A stretch of 64,000 bases of DNA from positions 96,916 to 160,915 of the forward strand of contig NZ_CM001024.1 of NCBI RefSeq assembly GCF_000160775.2, in the 5' to 3' direction. The DNA is from Aeromicrobium marinum DSM 15272. Its GTDB lineage: Bacteria > Actinomycetota > Actinomycetes > Propionibacteriales > Nocardioidaceae. The translations under genes and the position numbers were made by a program. Numbering within the stretch: position 1 is the first letter of the stretch; each line of letters starts with the position of its first letter. Shown piece by piece: positions 41,763 to 50,094 of the stretch. The notes beneath the pieces are model-generated. The model saw nothing but the letters and a program-made list of their open reading frames with translations. It searched no databases and was not told the DNA's origin.

Positions 41763-42926
41763 TCAGTCGAGGCGTTCGACGAGCATGGCCATACCCATGC
41801 CGCCGCCGACGCACATCGTCTCGAGGCCGATCTGCTGGTCGCGGGTCCGCAGCCCGTTCAGCAGCGTCGTCATGATGCGCGCGCCGGTCATGCCGAACGG
41901 GTGACCGAGGGCGATCGCGCCGCCGTGCGGGTTCAGCTGCTCGGCCACCGAGACGCCCAGCGCGTCGGTGACGGCCAGCACCTGCGCCGCGAACGCCTCG
42001 TTGAGCTCGACGATGTCGACGTCGCCGATCGTCATGCCCGCGCGGTCCAGCACCTTGCGGCAGGCCTCGATCGGACCGACCCCCATGTACTCCGGGTCCA
42101 GCCCGGACACGGCTGACGCGACGATCCGCGCCATCGGGCGCAGCTCCAGCTGCTGGGCCCGGGTCGCCGACATCACCAGCACTGCCGCCGCCCCGTCGTT
42201 GAGCGGGCACGCGTTGCCGGCGGTGACGCGGTGGGGTTCGCCGAGCGCCGGGCTCAGCGCGGCGAGACCCTCGAGGGTCGTCCCCGGGCGGGGGCAGTCG
42301 TCGGAGTCGACCACGGTGCCGTCGGGGGTCGTCCACGGCAGGATCTCGCGAGCGAAGAAGCCGTCACCGGTGGCCTTGGCGGCGCGCTGCTGCGACAGCA
42401 TCGCGAACTCGTCCATCCGGTCGCGGGACACGTCGTGGCGCACCGCGACGTTCTCCGCGGTCTGCAGCATCGAGGTGTACATCCGGCTGACGAAGTCCGG
42501 TCGGGAGTCGTCGAGGAAGCGCGGGTTGAGGTGGCCGGAGGGGTCACCGCCGGGGACCCGCGACACCGACTCGACCCCGGCGGCCACGAACACGTCGCCC
42601 TCACCGGCGCGCACGGCGTGGAACGCGGCCGCGATCGCCTGCAGCGACGACGCGCAGGCTCGGCTCACGGTGCTGCCGGGGACGGTCTCGGGAAGCCCGC
42701 TCAGCGCGGCGACGATGCGGCCGATGCCCAGGCCCTGCTCGCCCTCCGGCACCGCGGTCCCGACGATGACGTCCTCCACCTCCGCACCGTCCAGCTGCGG
42801 CACCTGGTCGAGCAGCCCGCGCACCACGAAGCCGCCGAGGTCGTCCGGTCGGGCCTCGCGCAGCGAGCCCTTGAAGGCCCGGCCGATCGGGGTGCGGGCG
42901 GTCGCGACGATGACGGCGTCATCCAT
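41763..42926 (-). CDS. Acetyl-CoA acetyltransferase/3-ketoacyl-CoA thiolase
   Basis: A 387-residue thiolase: acylation Cys in SRACASSLQAIA near residue 88, the conserved LNEAFAAQ, GGAIALGHPFGMTGAR with its catalytic His, and the second active Cys in ETMCVGGGMGMA. It cleaves a 3-ketoacyl-CoA with CoA. ATG at 42926; the longer open frame upstream reads through an R repeat and is rejected. It follows the synthetase at 43083-44651 on the same strand, with repeat cluster D between them, so an operon interrupted by repeats is likely. Confidence 0.93.
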   Translation of the reverse strand: MDDAVIVATARTPIGRAFKGSLREARPDDLGGFVVRGLLDQVPQLDGAEVEDVIVGTAVPEGEQGLGIGRIVAALSGLPETVPGSTVSRACASSLQAIAAAFHAVRAGEGDVFVAAGVESVSRVPGGDPSGHLNPRFLDDSRPDFVSRMYTSMLQTAENVAVRHDVSRDRMDEFAMLSQQRAAKATGDGFFAREILPWTTPDGTVVDSDDCPRPGTTLEGLAALSPALGEPHRVTAGNACPLNDGAAAVLVMSATRAQQLELRPMARIVASAVSGLDPEYMGVGPIEACRKVLDRAGMTIGDVDIVELNEAFAAQVLAVTDALGVSVAEQLNPHGGAIALGHPFGMTGARIMTTLLNGLRTRDQQIGLETMCVGGGMGMAMLVERLD

Positions 42927-42969
42927 GGGGTGCCTCGTTTCTTGGCTGGAGTGGGGTGCGCGGTGGTGG

Positions 42970-43111
42970 GTTCGCCTCGCTTCGCTCACGCCCTCGCAAG
43001 CTCGGGCTGGCGAACACGGGGCCGCGCGTCCTCGGTGGTTGAGGTGCGAGCCTGCGAGCCTCGAAACCACCCCTCGCTTCGCTCACGCCCTGGTTCCTCG
43101 GGCTGGCGAGC
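42970..43111. repeat. Extragenic palindromic repeat cluster D (two repeat families)
   Basis: One R copy (42970-43015), then a different 38-bp imperfect palindrome at 43034-43071 (GGTGGTTGAGG ... CCTCGAAACCACC), then a partial R copy at 43072-43111 that overlaps the 3' end of the synthetase gene. The second family resembles palindromes commonly seen between actinomycete genes. Confidence 0.8.
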
Positions 43112-44651
43112 GGGGGGACAGGTAGGTGTCGCGCAGCCTGCGCTTGTAGAGCTTCCCGGCCGGCGACCGCGGCATCTCCTCGATCACGTCGACGGTGCGG
43201 GGGACCTTGTGCCGCGCGAGCCGTCCACGCGCGAACTCCCGTAGTTCGGCGGCAACGGCGGTGGGGTCGCCCGCCGGGTCGGTCAGCTGCACGACGGCCT
43301 TGACCTGCTCACCGAACTCGTCGTCGGGGATCCCGAACACCGCCACGTCGAGCACGACCGGGTGCTCGATCAGCACGTCCTCGATCTCCTGCGGTGAGAT
43401 GTTCACGCCGCCGGAGATGATCATGTAGTCGGTGCGGTCGGTCAGGTAGAGGTAGCCGTCCGCGTCGAGGTGACCGACGTCGCCGAGCGTCGTCCACGTG
43501 GGGTGGTCCGGGTGCCGGGTGGCGGCGGTCTTGGCCGGCTCGTCGCGGTACTCGAACGCCCGCTCGGCGCCGTCGGTCTCGAAGTAGATGACGCCGTCGG
43601 TGCCGGCCGGCTGCTCCCGGCCCAGCGCGTCGCAGACGTGCACGGTGCAGCCCGGGCTGGCCGTGCCGACCGACCCCGGCCGTTCCAGCCACTCCCGGGA
43701 GTCGATGAGGGTGGATCCGTTGTCCTCGCTGCCGGCGTAGTACTCGTGGATCACCGGGCCCCACCACTCGATCATGCCGCGCTTGACGCTCGCCGGACAC
43801 GGGCTCGCCCCGTGCACCACGTAGCGCAACGAGCTGGTGTCGGCTGCCGCCTTCGTCGCGTCGTCGAGGCGCAACAACCGGATGAACATGGTCGGCACGA
43901 GCAGCGCGTGGGAAGGCCGGTACCGGCTGATCGCGTCGAGTGCTCCCGCGGCGTCGAACCGTTCCATCAGCACGATCGTGCCGCCGATCGACGAGATGGC
44001 GGCACAGAACGACAGGGGTGCGGCGTGGTACAGCGGGGCCGGGCTGAGGCAGACCGTCCCGGGCTCCACCTCGTAGGCCTGGTTGATCCAGATGCGCAGC
44101 GCCTCGTTGCCCTCCGACACGTGCTTGCCGGTGAGCTCGCGGGTGATCGCCTTCGGCCGCCCGGTGCTGCCCGAGCTGTACAGCAGGTGGGCGCCGAGCG
44201 GCTCGTCGGCGAGCGGCTCGGCCGGGTACCCCGCGACGGCGGTGGTGTAGTCGTCGAACCCGGGGATCGCGCCGTCGAGGCTCAGCCTCACGCTGAGCGG
44301 CAGGTCCGCGAGCTCGGCCGCCACGTCGTCCAGACGGGACTCGACCACGAGCGCCGACGCCTGGCAGTTCTCGACCACGTACCGCGCCTCGCTGCCCGTC
44401 AGGTACGTGTTGACCGGGGTGAAGTAGAGCCCGGACCGCATCGCGGCCCAGTACACCTCCAGGAACCGCAGGTGGTTGCCGACCAGCACCGCGAGGTGGT
44501 CGCCGGGACGAAGGCCGGCGGCGTGCAGCAGCTGCGCCAGCCGCATCGACCCGTCGTCGAGCTCGCGGTAGGTGAGGGTCTCGCCCGACTCGGCCACGAC
44601 GACGGCCGGCTTGTCGGGGAACATCGCGGCGTGGGCCGACGGGTACGTCAT
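43083..44651 (-). CDS. AMP-dependent acyl-CoA synthetase, 3' end inside a repeat
   Basis: A 522-residue CoA ligase: LLYSSGSTGRPKAIT, HEYYAGSEDNGST, GDVGHLDADGYLYLTD, RTDYMIISGGVNISPQEIED and the lysine tail PAGKLYKRRLRDTYLS. The ATG at 44651 opens MTYPSAHAAMFPDKPAV; the extension to 44729 reads through a repeat. The final RSPARGTRA and TGA are supplied by a repeat copy, exactly as in the synthetase at 37791-39428. This class (FadD13/acyl-CoA ligase of the HYYAGSE type) often acts on steroid or terpenoid acids, though that is family knowledge, not proof. Confidence 0.9.
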   Translation of the reverse strand: MTYPSAHAAMFPDKPAVVVAESGETLTYRELDDGSMRLAQLLHAAGLRPGDHLAVLVGNHLRFLEVYWAAMRSGLYFTPVNTYLTGSEARYVVENCQASALVVESRLDDVAAELADLPLSVRLSLDGAIPGFDDYTTAVAGYPAEPLADEPLGAHLLYSSGSTGRPKAITRELTGKHVSEGNEALRIWINQAYEVEPGTVCLSPAPLYHAAPLSFCAAISSIGGTIVLMERFDAAGALDAISRYRPSHALLVPTMFIRLLRLDDATKAAADTSSLRYVVHGASPCPASVKRGMIEWWGPVIHEYYAGSEDNGSTLIDSREWLERPGSVGTASPGCTVHVCDALGREQPAGTDGVIYFETDGAERAFEYRDEPAKTAATRHPDHPTWTTLGDVGHLDADGYLYLTDRTDYMIISGGVNISPQEIEDVLIEHPVVLDVAVFGIPDDEFGEQVKAVVQLTDPAGDPTAVAAELREFARGRLARHKVPRTVDVIEEMPRSPAGKLYKRRLRDTYLSPRSPARGTRA

Positions 44652-44680
44652 GGCTGGGTCACCCTCGTTGCGCGGGTGTG

Positions 44681-45068
44681 TGGTCGCCAGGGAGCGGAGC
44701 GACCGTGAGGGCGGAGCCCGAGGCGACACTCGCGTGGGGTTCGCCTCGCTGCGCTTACGCTCCTCGCAGAGCTCGTCGCTGGCGAACGCAACTCGTGTGG
44801 TCGCCAGGGAGCGGAGCGACCGTGAGGGCGGAGCCCGAGGCGGCTCTCGCGTGGGGTTCGCCTCGCTGCGCTCACGCCCTCGTTCCTCGGGCTGGCGAAC
44901 GGATCAGCTGCGCTCACGCCCTCGTTCCTCGGGCTGGCGAACGGATCAGCTGCGCTCACGCCCTCGTTCCTCGGGCTGGCGAACGGATCAGCTGCGCTCA
45001 CGCCCTCGTTCCTCGGGCTGGCGAACGGATCAGCTGCGTTCAGGCCCTCGTTCCTCGGGCTGGCGAAC
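44681..45068. repeat. Extragenic palindromic repeat cluster E with 42-bp tandem array
   Basis: Shortened L elements (missing GAGGAAC; starting 44682 and 44801) and R elements lie in 44681-44900. They are followed by four tandem 42-bp units derived from R, each starting GGATCAGCTGCG and ending GGGCTGGCGAAC: 44901-44942, 44943-44984, 44985-45026 and 45027-45068. The first three are identical and the fourth has two changes. Since 42 is a multiple of three the array stays open in several frames, which creates false long ORFs here. I see no gene in 44652-45072. Confidence 0.88.
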
Positions 45069-45072
45069 GGCT

Positions 45073-46590
45073 TCACAGGCCGACGGCGGTCGCGGGGTCG
45101 TCGGCCGTCGCCCAGGTGGGCAGGTCGTGGCCCGGTGCCCAGGTCGAGTGCGTGCCGCTGGAGATCCGCTCGGGCAGGCGCAACGTGCACACCGGGCCGG
45201 CGGTGATGTCGGAGGCGTCGAAGACCAGGCAGAACGACGCGTCGGCGTTCATGTCGGTCGTCAGGGTGATCAGATACCCGTCGTCCTCCGCGGTGCTGCC
45301 GACGCGCGGCGCCATGGCCGACTCGCTGCCGTACACCCCCTCCGGGTAGCGGAAGTGCTGCTCCTGCCCGGTCCACGTGTCGTGCTTGACGATGCCGTCG
45401 AACAGGAACCACGCCGGCTTGCTCGTGGCCGCCCACGCGTACCGGTGCTTGCGGCCGCCGTGGGAGCCGTTGATCATCCCGAACTCGGTGATCGTGTCGG
45501 TCAGTGACTCCTCGCGCACCGAGCCGGTCACGAGGTTCAGCCGCCACCGGTGCAGGCGAGGCTGCATGCGGTCGTTGGCGAGGAACCGGAACGCCCGCTG
45601 CCACTTGTCGCCCATGCCGTTGTCGGCCGGCGACGGGTCGCTCTCGAAGAACCCGTCGAGCACGATCTCGTCGCCGTCCTCGTAGGCGTTGACCCAGTGC
45701 AGGACGAAGGTCGACTCGGCGTCGAACCACCGGATGTCGTCGGGTCCGCCGCGCCGCGGGATGACGCCGAGCCGCATCGGCATGTCGCGGTGGAACCGGG
45801 CCGCGTAGGCGCCGTTGGCGAGCCCCTCGGGGTCCCAGAACAGCGGGCAGTCGTTGAGGATCGCGTAGTTCTCGGTGAACGCCATGTCGTGCGGCAGGCG
45901 GGGGCCGGGCAGCGGCACCGGCGTGTAGTGCACCAGCTCGCCGGCGGCGTCGACCACGCCGTAGTTCATGTAGGGCGCCTCGGTGCTGTAGTTGAAGAAC
46001 AGCATCTCGCCGGTCGCGTCGTCGATCTTCGGGTGGGCCGAGACGCCCCAGTCGAAGGGGAACGCGCCGTTCCAGGTCTCCTTGCCGAGCGTCTCGGCCG
46101 TCAGCGGGTCGACCCGGTAGAGGTCGCCGCACTGGTAGAAGCTGGTGAGCGCGACGCCGTTGTGGACGATGACGTCGGTGCTCGACGCGTCCTTCATGCG
46201 CGTGCGGGCACCCCAGCCGTGATCCATCAGCGACTGGCTGGGTCGCTCGGCCAGGCCGGCCCACAGGGCGTGCCCGGCGTCGGCCTCCATCGCCAGGCCG
46301 TCGGTGCGCACGAACCGGTTGCGGTAGAACGCGGTGCCGTCGCGGAACCCCACCACGTGCACCATCCCGTCGCCGTCGAACGGGTGGTAGTTCTGGATCG
46401 CCGGGTGCAGCGGGTTCTCGGTGTTGCGCAGGTACACGCCGTCCAGGTCGGCCGGGATCTCGCCCTGCACCACGTCGAGGTTCTCGGCGTTCCACTCCGT
46501 GGTCTGCGGCTGCCACGGACCGGTGCGGTACGGGTGGTCGTCGTCCGCGGGCAGGGTCGACAGCAGGCGTCCGACGACGTCGAGGTCCAT
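45073..46590 (-). CDS. Carotenoid oxygenase (RPE65/lignostilbene dioxygenase family)
   Basis: A 505-residue seven-bladed propeller enzyme. The four iron-binding His are recognisable in SAHPKID, RLPHDMAFTENY, VLHWVNAYEDGD and the C-terminal GTHSTW. The N-terminal DGVYLRNTENPLHP and YHPFDGDGMVH blocks are family hallmarks. It cleaves a conjugated C=C bond with O2; known substrates include carotenoids, apocarotenoids, stilbenes and isoeugenol. Its place in a CoA-ligase-rich cluster suggests catabolism of the aldehyde/acid products rather than pigment synthesis. It starts 99 bp after the thiolase gene, across a long hairpin. Confidence 0.92.
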   Translation of the reverse strand: MDLDVVGRLLSTLPADDDHPYRTGPWQPQTTEWNAENLDVVQGEIPADLDGVYLRNTENPLHPAIQNYHPFDGDGMVHVVGFRDGTAFYRNRFVRTDGLAMEADAGHALWAGLAERPSQSLMDHGWGARTRMKDASSTDVIVHNGVALTSFYQCGDLYRVDPLTAETLGKETWNGAFPFDWGVSAHPKIDDATGEMLFFNYSTEAPYMNYGVVDAAGELVHYTPVPLPGPRLPHDMAFTENYAILNDCPLFWDPEGLANGAYAARFHRDMPMRLGVIPRRGGPDDIRWFDAESTFVLHWVNAYEDGDEIVLDGFFESDPSPADNGMGDKWQRAFRFLANDRMQPRLHRWRLNLVTGSVREESLTDTITEFGMINGSHGGRKHRYAWAATSKPAWFLFDGIVKHDTWTGQEQHFRYPEGVYGSESAMAPRVGSTAEDDGYLITLTTDMNADASFCLVFDASDITAGPVCTLRLPERISSGTHSTWAPGHDLPTWATADDPATAVGL

Positions 46591-46617
46591 GGGGGCTCCT
46601 TGATCGATGGAAGAGGC

Positions 46618-46684
46618 ACCCAGATGTGCTCCTACATCAACCGTTTGAGATGGGAAAAGGGTGGATGTGGGAGCACTTCTGGGT
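46618..46684 (-). terminator. Long imperfect hairpin between thiolase and carotenoid oxygenase genes
   Basis: Arms 46618-46642 and 46660-46684 pair at 22 of 25 positions (begin ACCCAGATGTGCTCC, end GAGCACTTCTGGGT) around a loop of 17 nt containing a GGGAAAAG stretch. It lies 28-94 bp upstream of the carotenoid oxygenase start, so it can end or attenuate transcription from the thiolase gene or stabilise the downstream mRNA. It could also be a palindromic repeat copy. Confidence 0.5.
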
Positions 46685-46689
46685 TGGGG

Positions 46690-47928
46690 TCAGGGGGAGG
46701 TGGTCTCGACCACGAACGAGACGGCGGTGGTGAACGAGCCGCCGACGTTGACGGTCAGGACGCGCCGGGCGCCCTCGATCTGCTGGGCGCCAGCCGTGCC
46801 GGTCACCTGGCGGGCGGCGTCGAGCACCATGCGCACGCCGGTGGCGCCGACGGGGTGTCCGGCGGCCAGCAGGCCGCCGCCCGGGTTGACCGGCAGCCGT
46901 CCCGTGCGCTCGATCGAGCCGTCATGGATCAGCTCGGGCCCCTTGCCGCCGCCGACGAGGCCGAGGTGCTCGAGGGTCACCAGGCCGGTGATGCTGAAGC
47001 AGTCGTGCATCTCGACGACGTCGATGTCGTCGATGCCGGACAGTCCGGCCCGGCGGTAGGCGTCGTGCACGGTGCCGTGCAGGTGGGGGAAGAGGTGCTC
47101 GCCGCCGCGTGACGCGGCGAACTTGTCCTCCAGCAGCAGGGTGTCGGTGCGGTGGCCGAAGCCGCTGATGCGGGGGACCTGGTCGAGCTCGAGACCGTGC
47201 TCGGCGGCCCACCGCCGCGCGAACGCGGCACCGGCCACGACCACGGCGGCCGCGCCGTCGGTGATGCGGCCGCAGTCGGTGCGCCGCAGGCGGCCCTCCA
47301 CGAGCGGGTTGGCGTCGTCGTCCTCGGAGAAGCTGCCGGTGCCGAACGACCAGTCACGGGCCTGGGCCAGGGGGTTGTCGGCCGCGTTGGCGAAGGCGAT
47401 CTCGGCGAAACGGCCCAGGGGGTCGTGGTCGAGCCCGTAGCGGGCGTCGTACTCCTCGGCCACGTCGGCGAACAGTGCCGGCCACGTGTAGGTGGCATCG
47501 AGGGCCTCGCGACCGGCCCACGCCGCGGTGCCGAGGTGGTCGGCAGCGGTCTGGGCGGGCACGTTGCGCATCTGCTCGATGCCCACCACGAGGGCCACGT
47601 CGTAGCGGCCCGAGGCGATGTCGGCGCCGGCGGCGACGATCGCGGTGCTGCCCGAGGCGCACGCCGCCTCGTGGCGGGTCGAGGGCAGCCCGGCCAGCTG
47701 CGGCTCGGCCGCCACCACGAGCCCGCCCAGCTGCGCCTGTCCGGCGAACATCTCGGCGGCGAGGTTGCCGACGTGGATGACCTCGACGTCGCCGGGGACG
47801 ACCCGGGCGTCGGTGAAGGTCGCGGGCAGGACCTCGGTCAGCACCTCGAACAGCCCCACCCCCTCGGCCGCCCAGTTGCGGGCGAAGTCGGTCTGGGCGC
47901 CTCCGAGCACGTACAGGTCCTGGTCCAT
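46690..47928 (-). CDS. Thiolase-family protein (SCP2/lipid-transfer thiolase-like)
   Basis: A 412-residue thiolase of the SCP-x/acetyl-CoA acetyltransferase-like group: Cys in HEAACASGSTAIVA near residue 89, MHDCFSITGLVTLEHLGL in place of the NEAFA motif, and NPGGGLLAAGHPVGATGVRM with its His. The GHPVGATG and NPGGG forms are typical of thiolases that cleave bulky or branched ketoacyl-CoA such as sterol side chains. The ATG at 47928 lies only 6 nt from the promoter motif at 47935, so the mRNA is probably leaderless or nearly so. Divergent from a tandem HxlR gene. Confidence 0.9.
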   Translation of the reverse strand: MDQDLYVLGGAQTDFARNWAAEGVGLFEVLTEVLPATFTDARVVPGDVEVIHVGNLAAEMFAGQAQLGGLVVAAEPQLAGLPSTRHEAACASGSTAIVAAGADIASGRYDVALVVGIEQMRNVPAQTAADHLGTAAWAGREALDATYTWPALFADVAEEYDARYGLDHDPLGRFAEIAFANAADNPLAQARDWSFGTGSFSEDDDANPLVEGRLRRTDCGRITDGAAAVVVAGAAFARRWAAEHGLELDQVPRISGFGHRTDTLLLEDKFAASRGGEHLFPHLHGTVHDAYRRAGLSGIDDIDVVEMHDCFSITGLVTLEHLGLVGGGKGPELIHDGSIERTGRLPVNPGGGLLAAGHPVGATGVRMVLDAARQVTGTAGAQQIEGARRVLTVNVGGSFTTAVSFVVETTSP

Positions 47929-47934
47929 GATTCA

Positions 47935-47962
47935 TTACTACAGTTAGAACAGTGACATGTCA
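47935..47962. promoter_or_regulatory. Divergent promoter with shared motif and a palindrome
   Basis: TTACTACAGTTAG (47935-47947) matches the cluster motif, and a perfect 10-bp palindrome TGACATGTCA follows at 47953-47962. The thiolase start (47928) is 6 nt away on one side and the HxlR start (48018) 55 nt away on the other. Confidence 0.55.
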
Positions 47963-48017
47963 ATGGATCCTGCCCGTCGTCACGGTAGGCGGGTCCGGGT
48001 GCACTACGCTGGGCCGA

Positions 48018-49004
48018 ATGACGACGCGCGGCGGTGCCGAGGTCGACGAGCGGACCGGATCGGCGTCCCCCCTGGGCCGTGCCCTGGTGCTCATGGGGGA
48101 CATGTGGACCGTCCGGCTGGTCCGGGCGGTGTTCGCCGACCAGCGTCGGTTCCAGGACCTGCGCGACGCGCTGGCGATCTCCGACCCGGTCCTGTCGCGC
48201 CGGTTGCGCGGACTGGTCGGCGACGGGTTGCTGACGACCCGGGAGTACCAGCTCAAACCTCCGCGGTCGGAGTACCTGCTGACCGAGGCCGGTCTGGACC
48301 TGTGGCGGGTCATGGTCGCGCTGTGGACCTGGGACCGGACCTGGGCGGGGCCGCACCACCCCGACGCCGGTCTGCGGCTGCGGCACCTCGTGTGCGGCAA
48401 CTCCACCCGGCCGGTCTTCGGGTGCGGTCGCTGCGGTGCGATCGGCCTGACCGCGCGTGACGTCGTGGGCACGGTCGACGACCGGCTCCTGCTCGACGTG
48501 GTCAGTCGCCGCTCCCGCCGCTCACCGGCGATGAGCAGCCCGATCGACGCGGCCGGCGTGCTGGGGGACCGGTGGTCGACGATGATCCTGTCCGACGCGC
48601 TCATGGGCAGCCGGCGGTTCCACGAGTTCGAGGCGCACCTGAAGATCTCACCGGTCACGCTCACGCAGCGGCTGGGGCTGTTCGTCGACACCGGCATGAT
48701 GACGCGTGAGGCCGTCAGCGCCGGAGCCCGCCGTCAGGAGTACCGCCTCACGCCCAAGGGTCTGGACTTCTTCTCGGTGTCCACGACCCTCAACAGCTGG
48801 GCGGCGCGCTGGTTCGCCGACGACGGCCGGTCGGGGCTGTCGCTCGTGCACTCGGCCTGCGGCGCCGAGCTGGAGCCGCAGTTCACCTGCAACTCCTGCA
48901 ACGGCGTGCTGGAGCGACGACAGATCCGGTTCGAGGGGCCCGGGATCGTGGCCGGCAGTCAGACCGACGACGTGCCGTCGGAGGGCACGGCCTCGATGGC
49001 GTGA
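48018..49004 (+). CDS. Tandem HxlR-type transcriptional regulator
   Basis: A 328-residue regulator made of two HxlR winged helices: residues about 15-105 (GRALVLMGDMWTVRLVRAVF, RRFQDLRDAL) and 180-265 (AAGVLGDRWSTMILSDAL, RRFHEFEAHL). Each is followed by a Cys cluster (CGNSTRPVFGCGRCG and CGAELEPQFTCNSC). The ATG at 48018 lies 7 nt after a TACGCT -10 box, so it is probably leaderless; the longer frame from 47952 overlaps the promoter motif. It is divergent from the thiolase, and its 3' end overlaps the next, convergent regulator gene by 46 bp. Likely regulator of the thiolase-carotenoid oxygenase unit. Confidence 0.88.
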   Translation: MTTRGGAEVDERTGSASPLGRALVLMGDMWTVRLVRAVFADQRRFQDLRDALAISDPVLSRRLRGLVGDGLLTTREYQLKPPRSEYLLTEAGLDLWRVMVALWTWDRTWAGPHHPDAGLRLRHLVCGNSTRPVFGCGRCGAIGLTARDVVGTVDDRLLLDVVSRRSRRSPAMSSPIDAAGVLGDRWSTMILSDALMGSRRFHEFEAHLKISPVTLTQRLGLFVDTGMMTREAVSAGARRQEYRLTPKGLDFFSVSTTLNSWAARWFADDGRSGLSLVHSACGAELEPQFTCNSCNGVLERRQIRFEGPGIVAGSQTDDVPSEGTASMA

Positions 49005-49933
49005 CCGTTGAGCGGTTCGTTGCACGCGCTGCAGTGCAGGATCGAGTGCAGCGTGGCCGTGCAGGGGATGTGGTGCAGCAGCAGCGCCGGTCCGTCCGGT
49101 GCCTCGTACCAGCGGTGACCCCACTCGATCATCAGCAGCACGACCGGCAGGAAGGCCTGCCCCTTGGCCGTGAGCCGGTACTCCATCCAGTCGGCGCGTT
49201 CGGCGGTCGGCGTCTGGGCGAGCACCCCCAGCTCGGCGAACACGCGCAGCCGGTCGGCGATGATCGTCGGTGAGGCCGACAGTCGCTTCTGGAAGTCGCT
49301 GAACCGGGTGGCCCCGAGGAACGACGCACCGAGGATGGCGCTGGACCAGCGGTTGCCGATCAGCTCCATGGTCTCGTCGATGACCTCACTGGGGCGCGGG
49401 TCGTTGCGTGACCGTTGACGCCGCGCGGTGGTCGGCAGGTTGCGGTTCCAGTCGCCGCTGGGGCCGATCTTGGCGTCGACCTCGCGCCACTGGATCGGGT
49501 GCCGGCAGCCTCCGCAGGTCAGCACGGGGTCGAAGAACTCGCCGCAGGTGGTGTGCCGCATGCGGGGCAGGTCGACCTCGTGCACCCAGCCGCGCTCCCA
49601 GGCCCAGATCGCGATGAGGATCGGCCACACCTGACGACCGCGCGCGGTCAGCACGTACTCGTGGCGCACGGGCCGTTCGCTGTACGGCTGCTTGCGCAGG
49701 ATGTCGGCTGCGACGAGCGAGGCGAGCCGGGTCGTGAGGGCCGATCCGGGGATCGGTCCGAGGTTCATCCAGTCGGTGTACCGGGTCGCACCCCAGAGGG
49801 CGTGCCGGATGATCCACAGCGACCACTCGTCGGCCAGCACGCCGTTCGAGACGGCGATGGCGTTGGGTCCTCCCGCCTCGAGCGGGGTCACCTCGCCGTG
49901 CTCGTCCAGGCGGACGTCCGGGGCGCTGGTCAT
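48959..49933 (-). CDS. Tandem HxlR-type transcriptional regulator
   Basis: A 324-residue paralogue of the proteins at 3-872 and 48018-49004. First wHTH about residues 27-100 (SNGVLADEWSLWIIRHALWG, RYTDWMN), Cys cluster CGEFFDPVLTCGGC, second wHTH about 180-255 (LIGNRWSSAILGASF, RFSDFQKRL), Cys cluster CTATLHSILHCSAC. It is closer to the protein at the left window edge than to its convergent neighbour. ATG at 49933 faces the ABC-transporter operon across a 248-bp region containing the shared motif, which makes it a candidate regulator of the transporter. Confidence 0.88.
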   Translation of the reverse strand: MTSAPDVRLDEHGEVTPLEAGGPNAIAVSNGVLADEWSLWIIRHALWGATRYTDWMNLGPIPGSALTTRLASLVAADILRKQPYSERPVRHEYVLTARGRQVWPILIAIWAWERGWVHEVDLPRMRHTTCGEFFDPVLTCGGCRHPIQWREVDAKIGPSGDWNRNLPTTARRQRSRNDPRPSEVIDETMELIGNRWSSAILGASFLGATRFSDFQKRLSASPTIIADRLRVFAELGVLAQTPTAERADWMEYRLTAKGQAFLPVVLLMIEWGHRWYEAPDGPALLLHHIPCTATLHSILHCSACNEPLNGHAIEAVPSDGTSSV

Positions 49934-50094
49934 GGCACATCAGTATCAGATGAAGGTCGCGACAGCGCCCCCTGAAACTGCTCCGATGCCGTGTGAGGCC
50001 CGCCGTTGCAGGGCTCGACACGGGCACCGGGGCGAGGCTCCGGTGTGCTGCTGGCAGGTCGTGCCCGGGTTGTTGACCGGCTGAACCTGATGGG

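Noticed and set aside
44901..45068. Tandem 42-bp units as a CRISPR array
   Set aside because: The units are directly adjacent with no unique spacers and derive from the dispersed element R; no cas genes are near.
44648..46516. Long minus-strand frame with FASPRNEG repeats as a repeat protein
   Set aside because: The repeated peptide is the translation of the 42-bp extragenic array, and the rest is out of frame with the carotenoid oxygenase.
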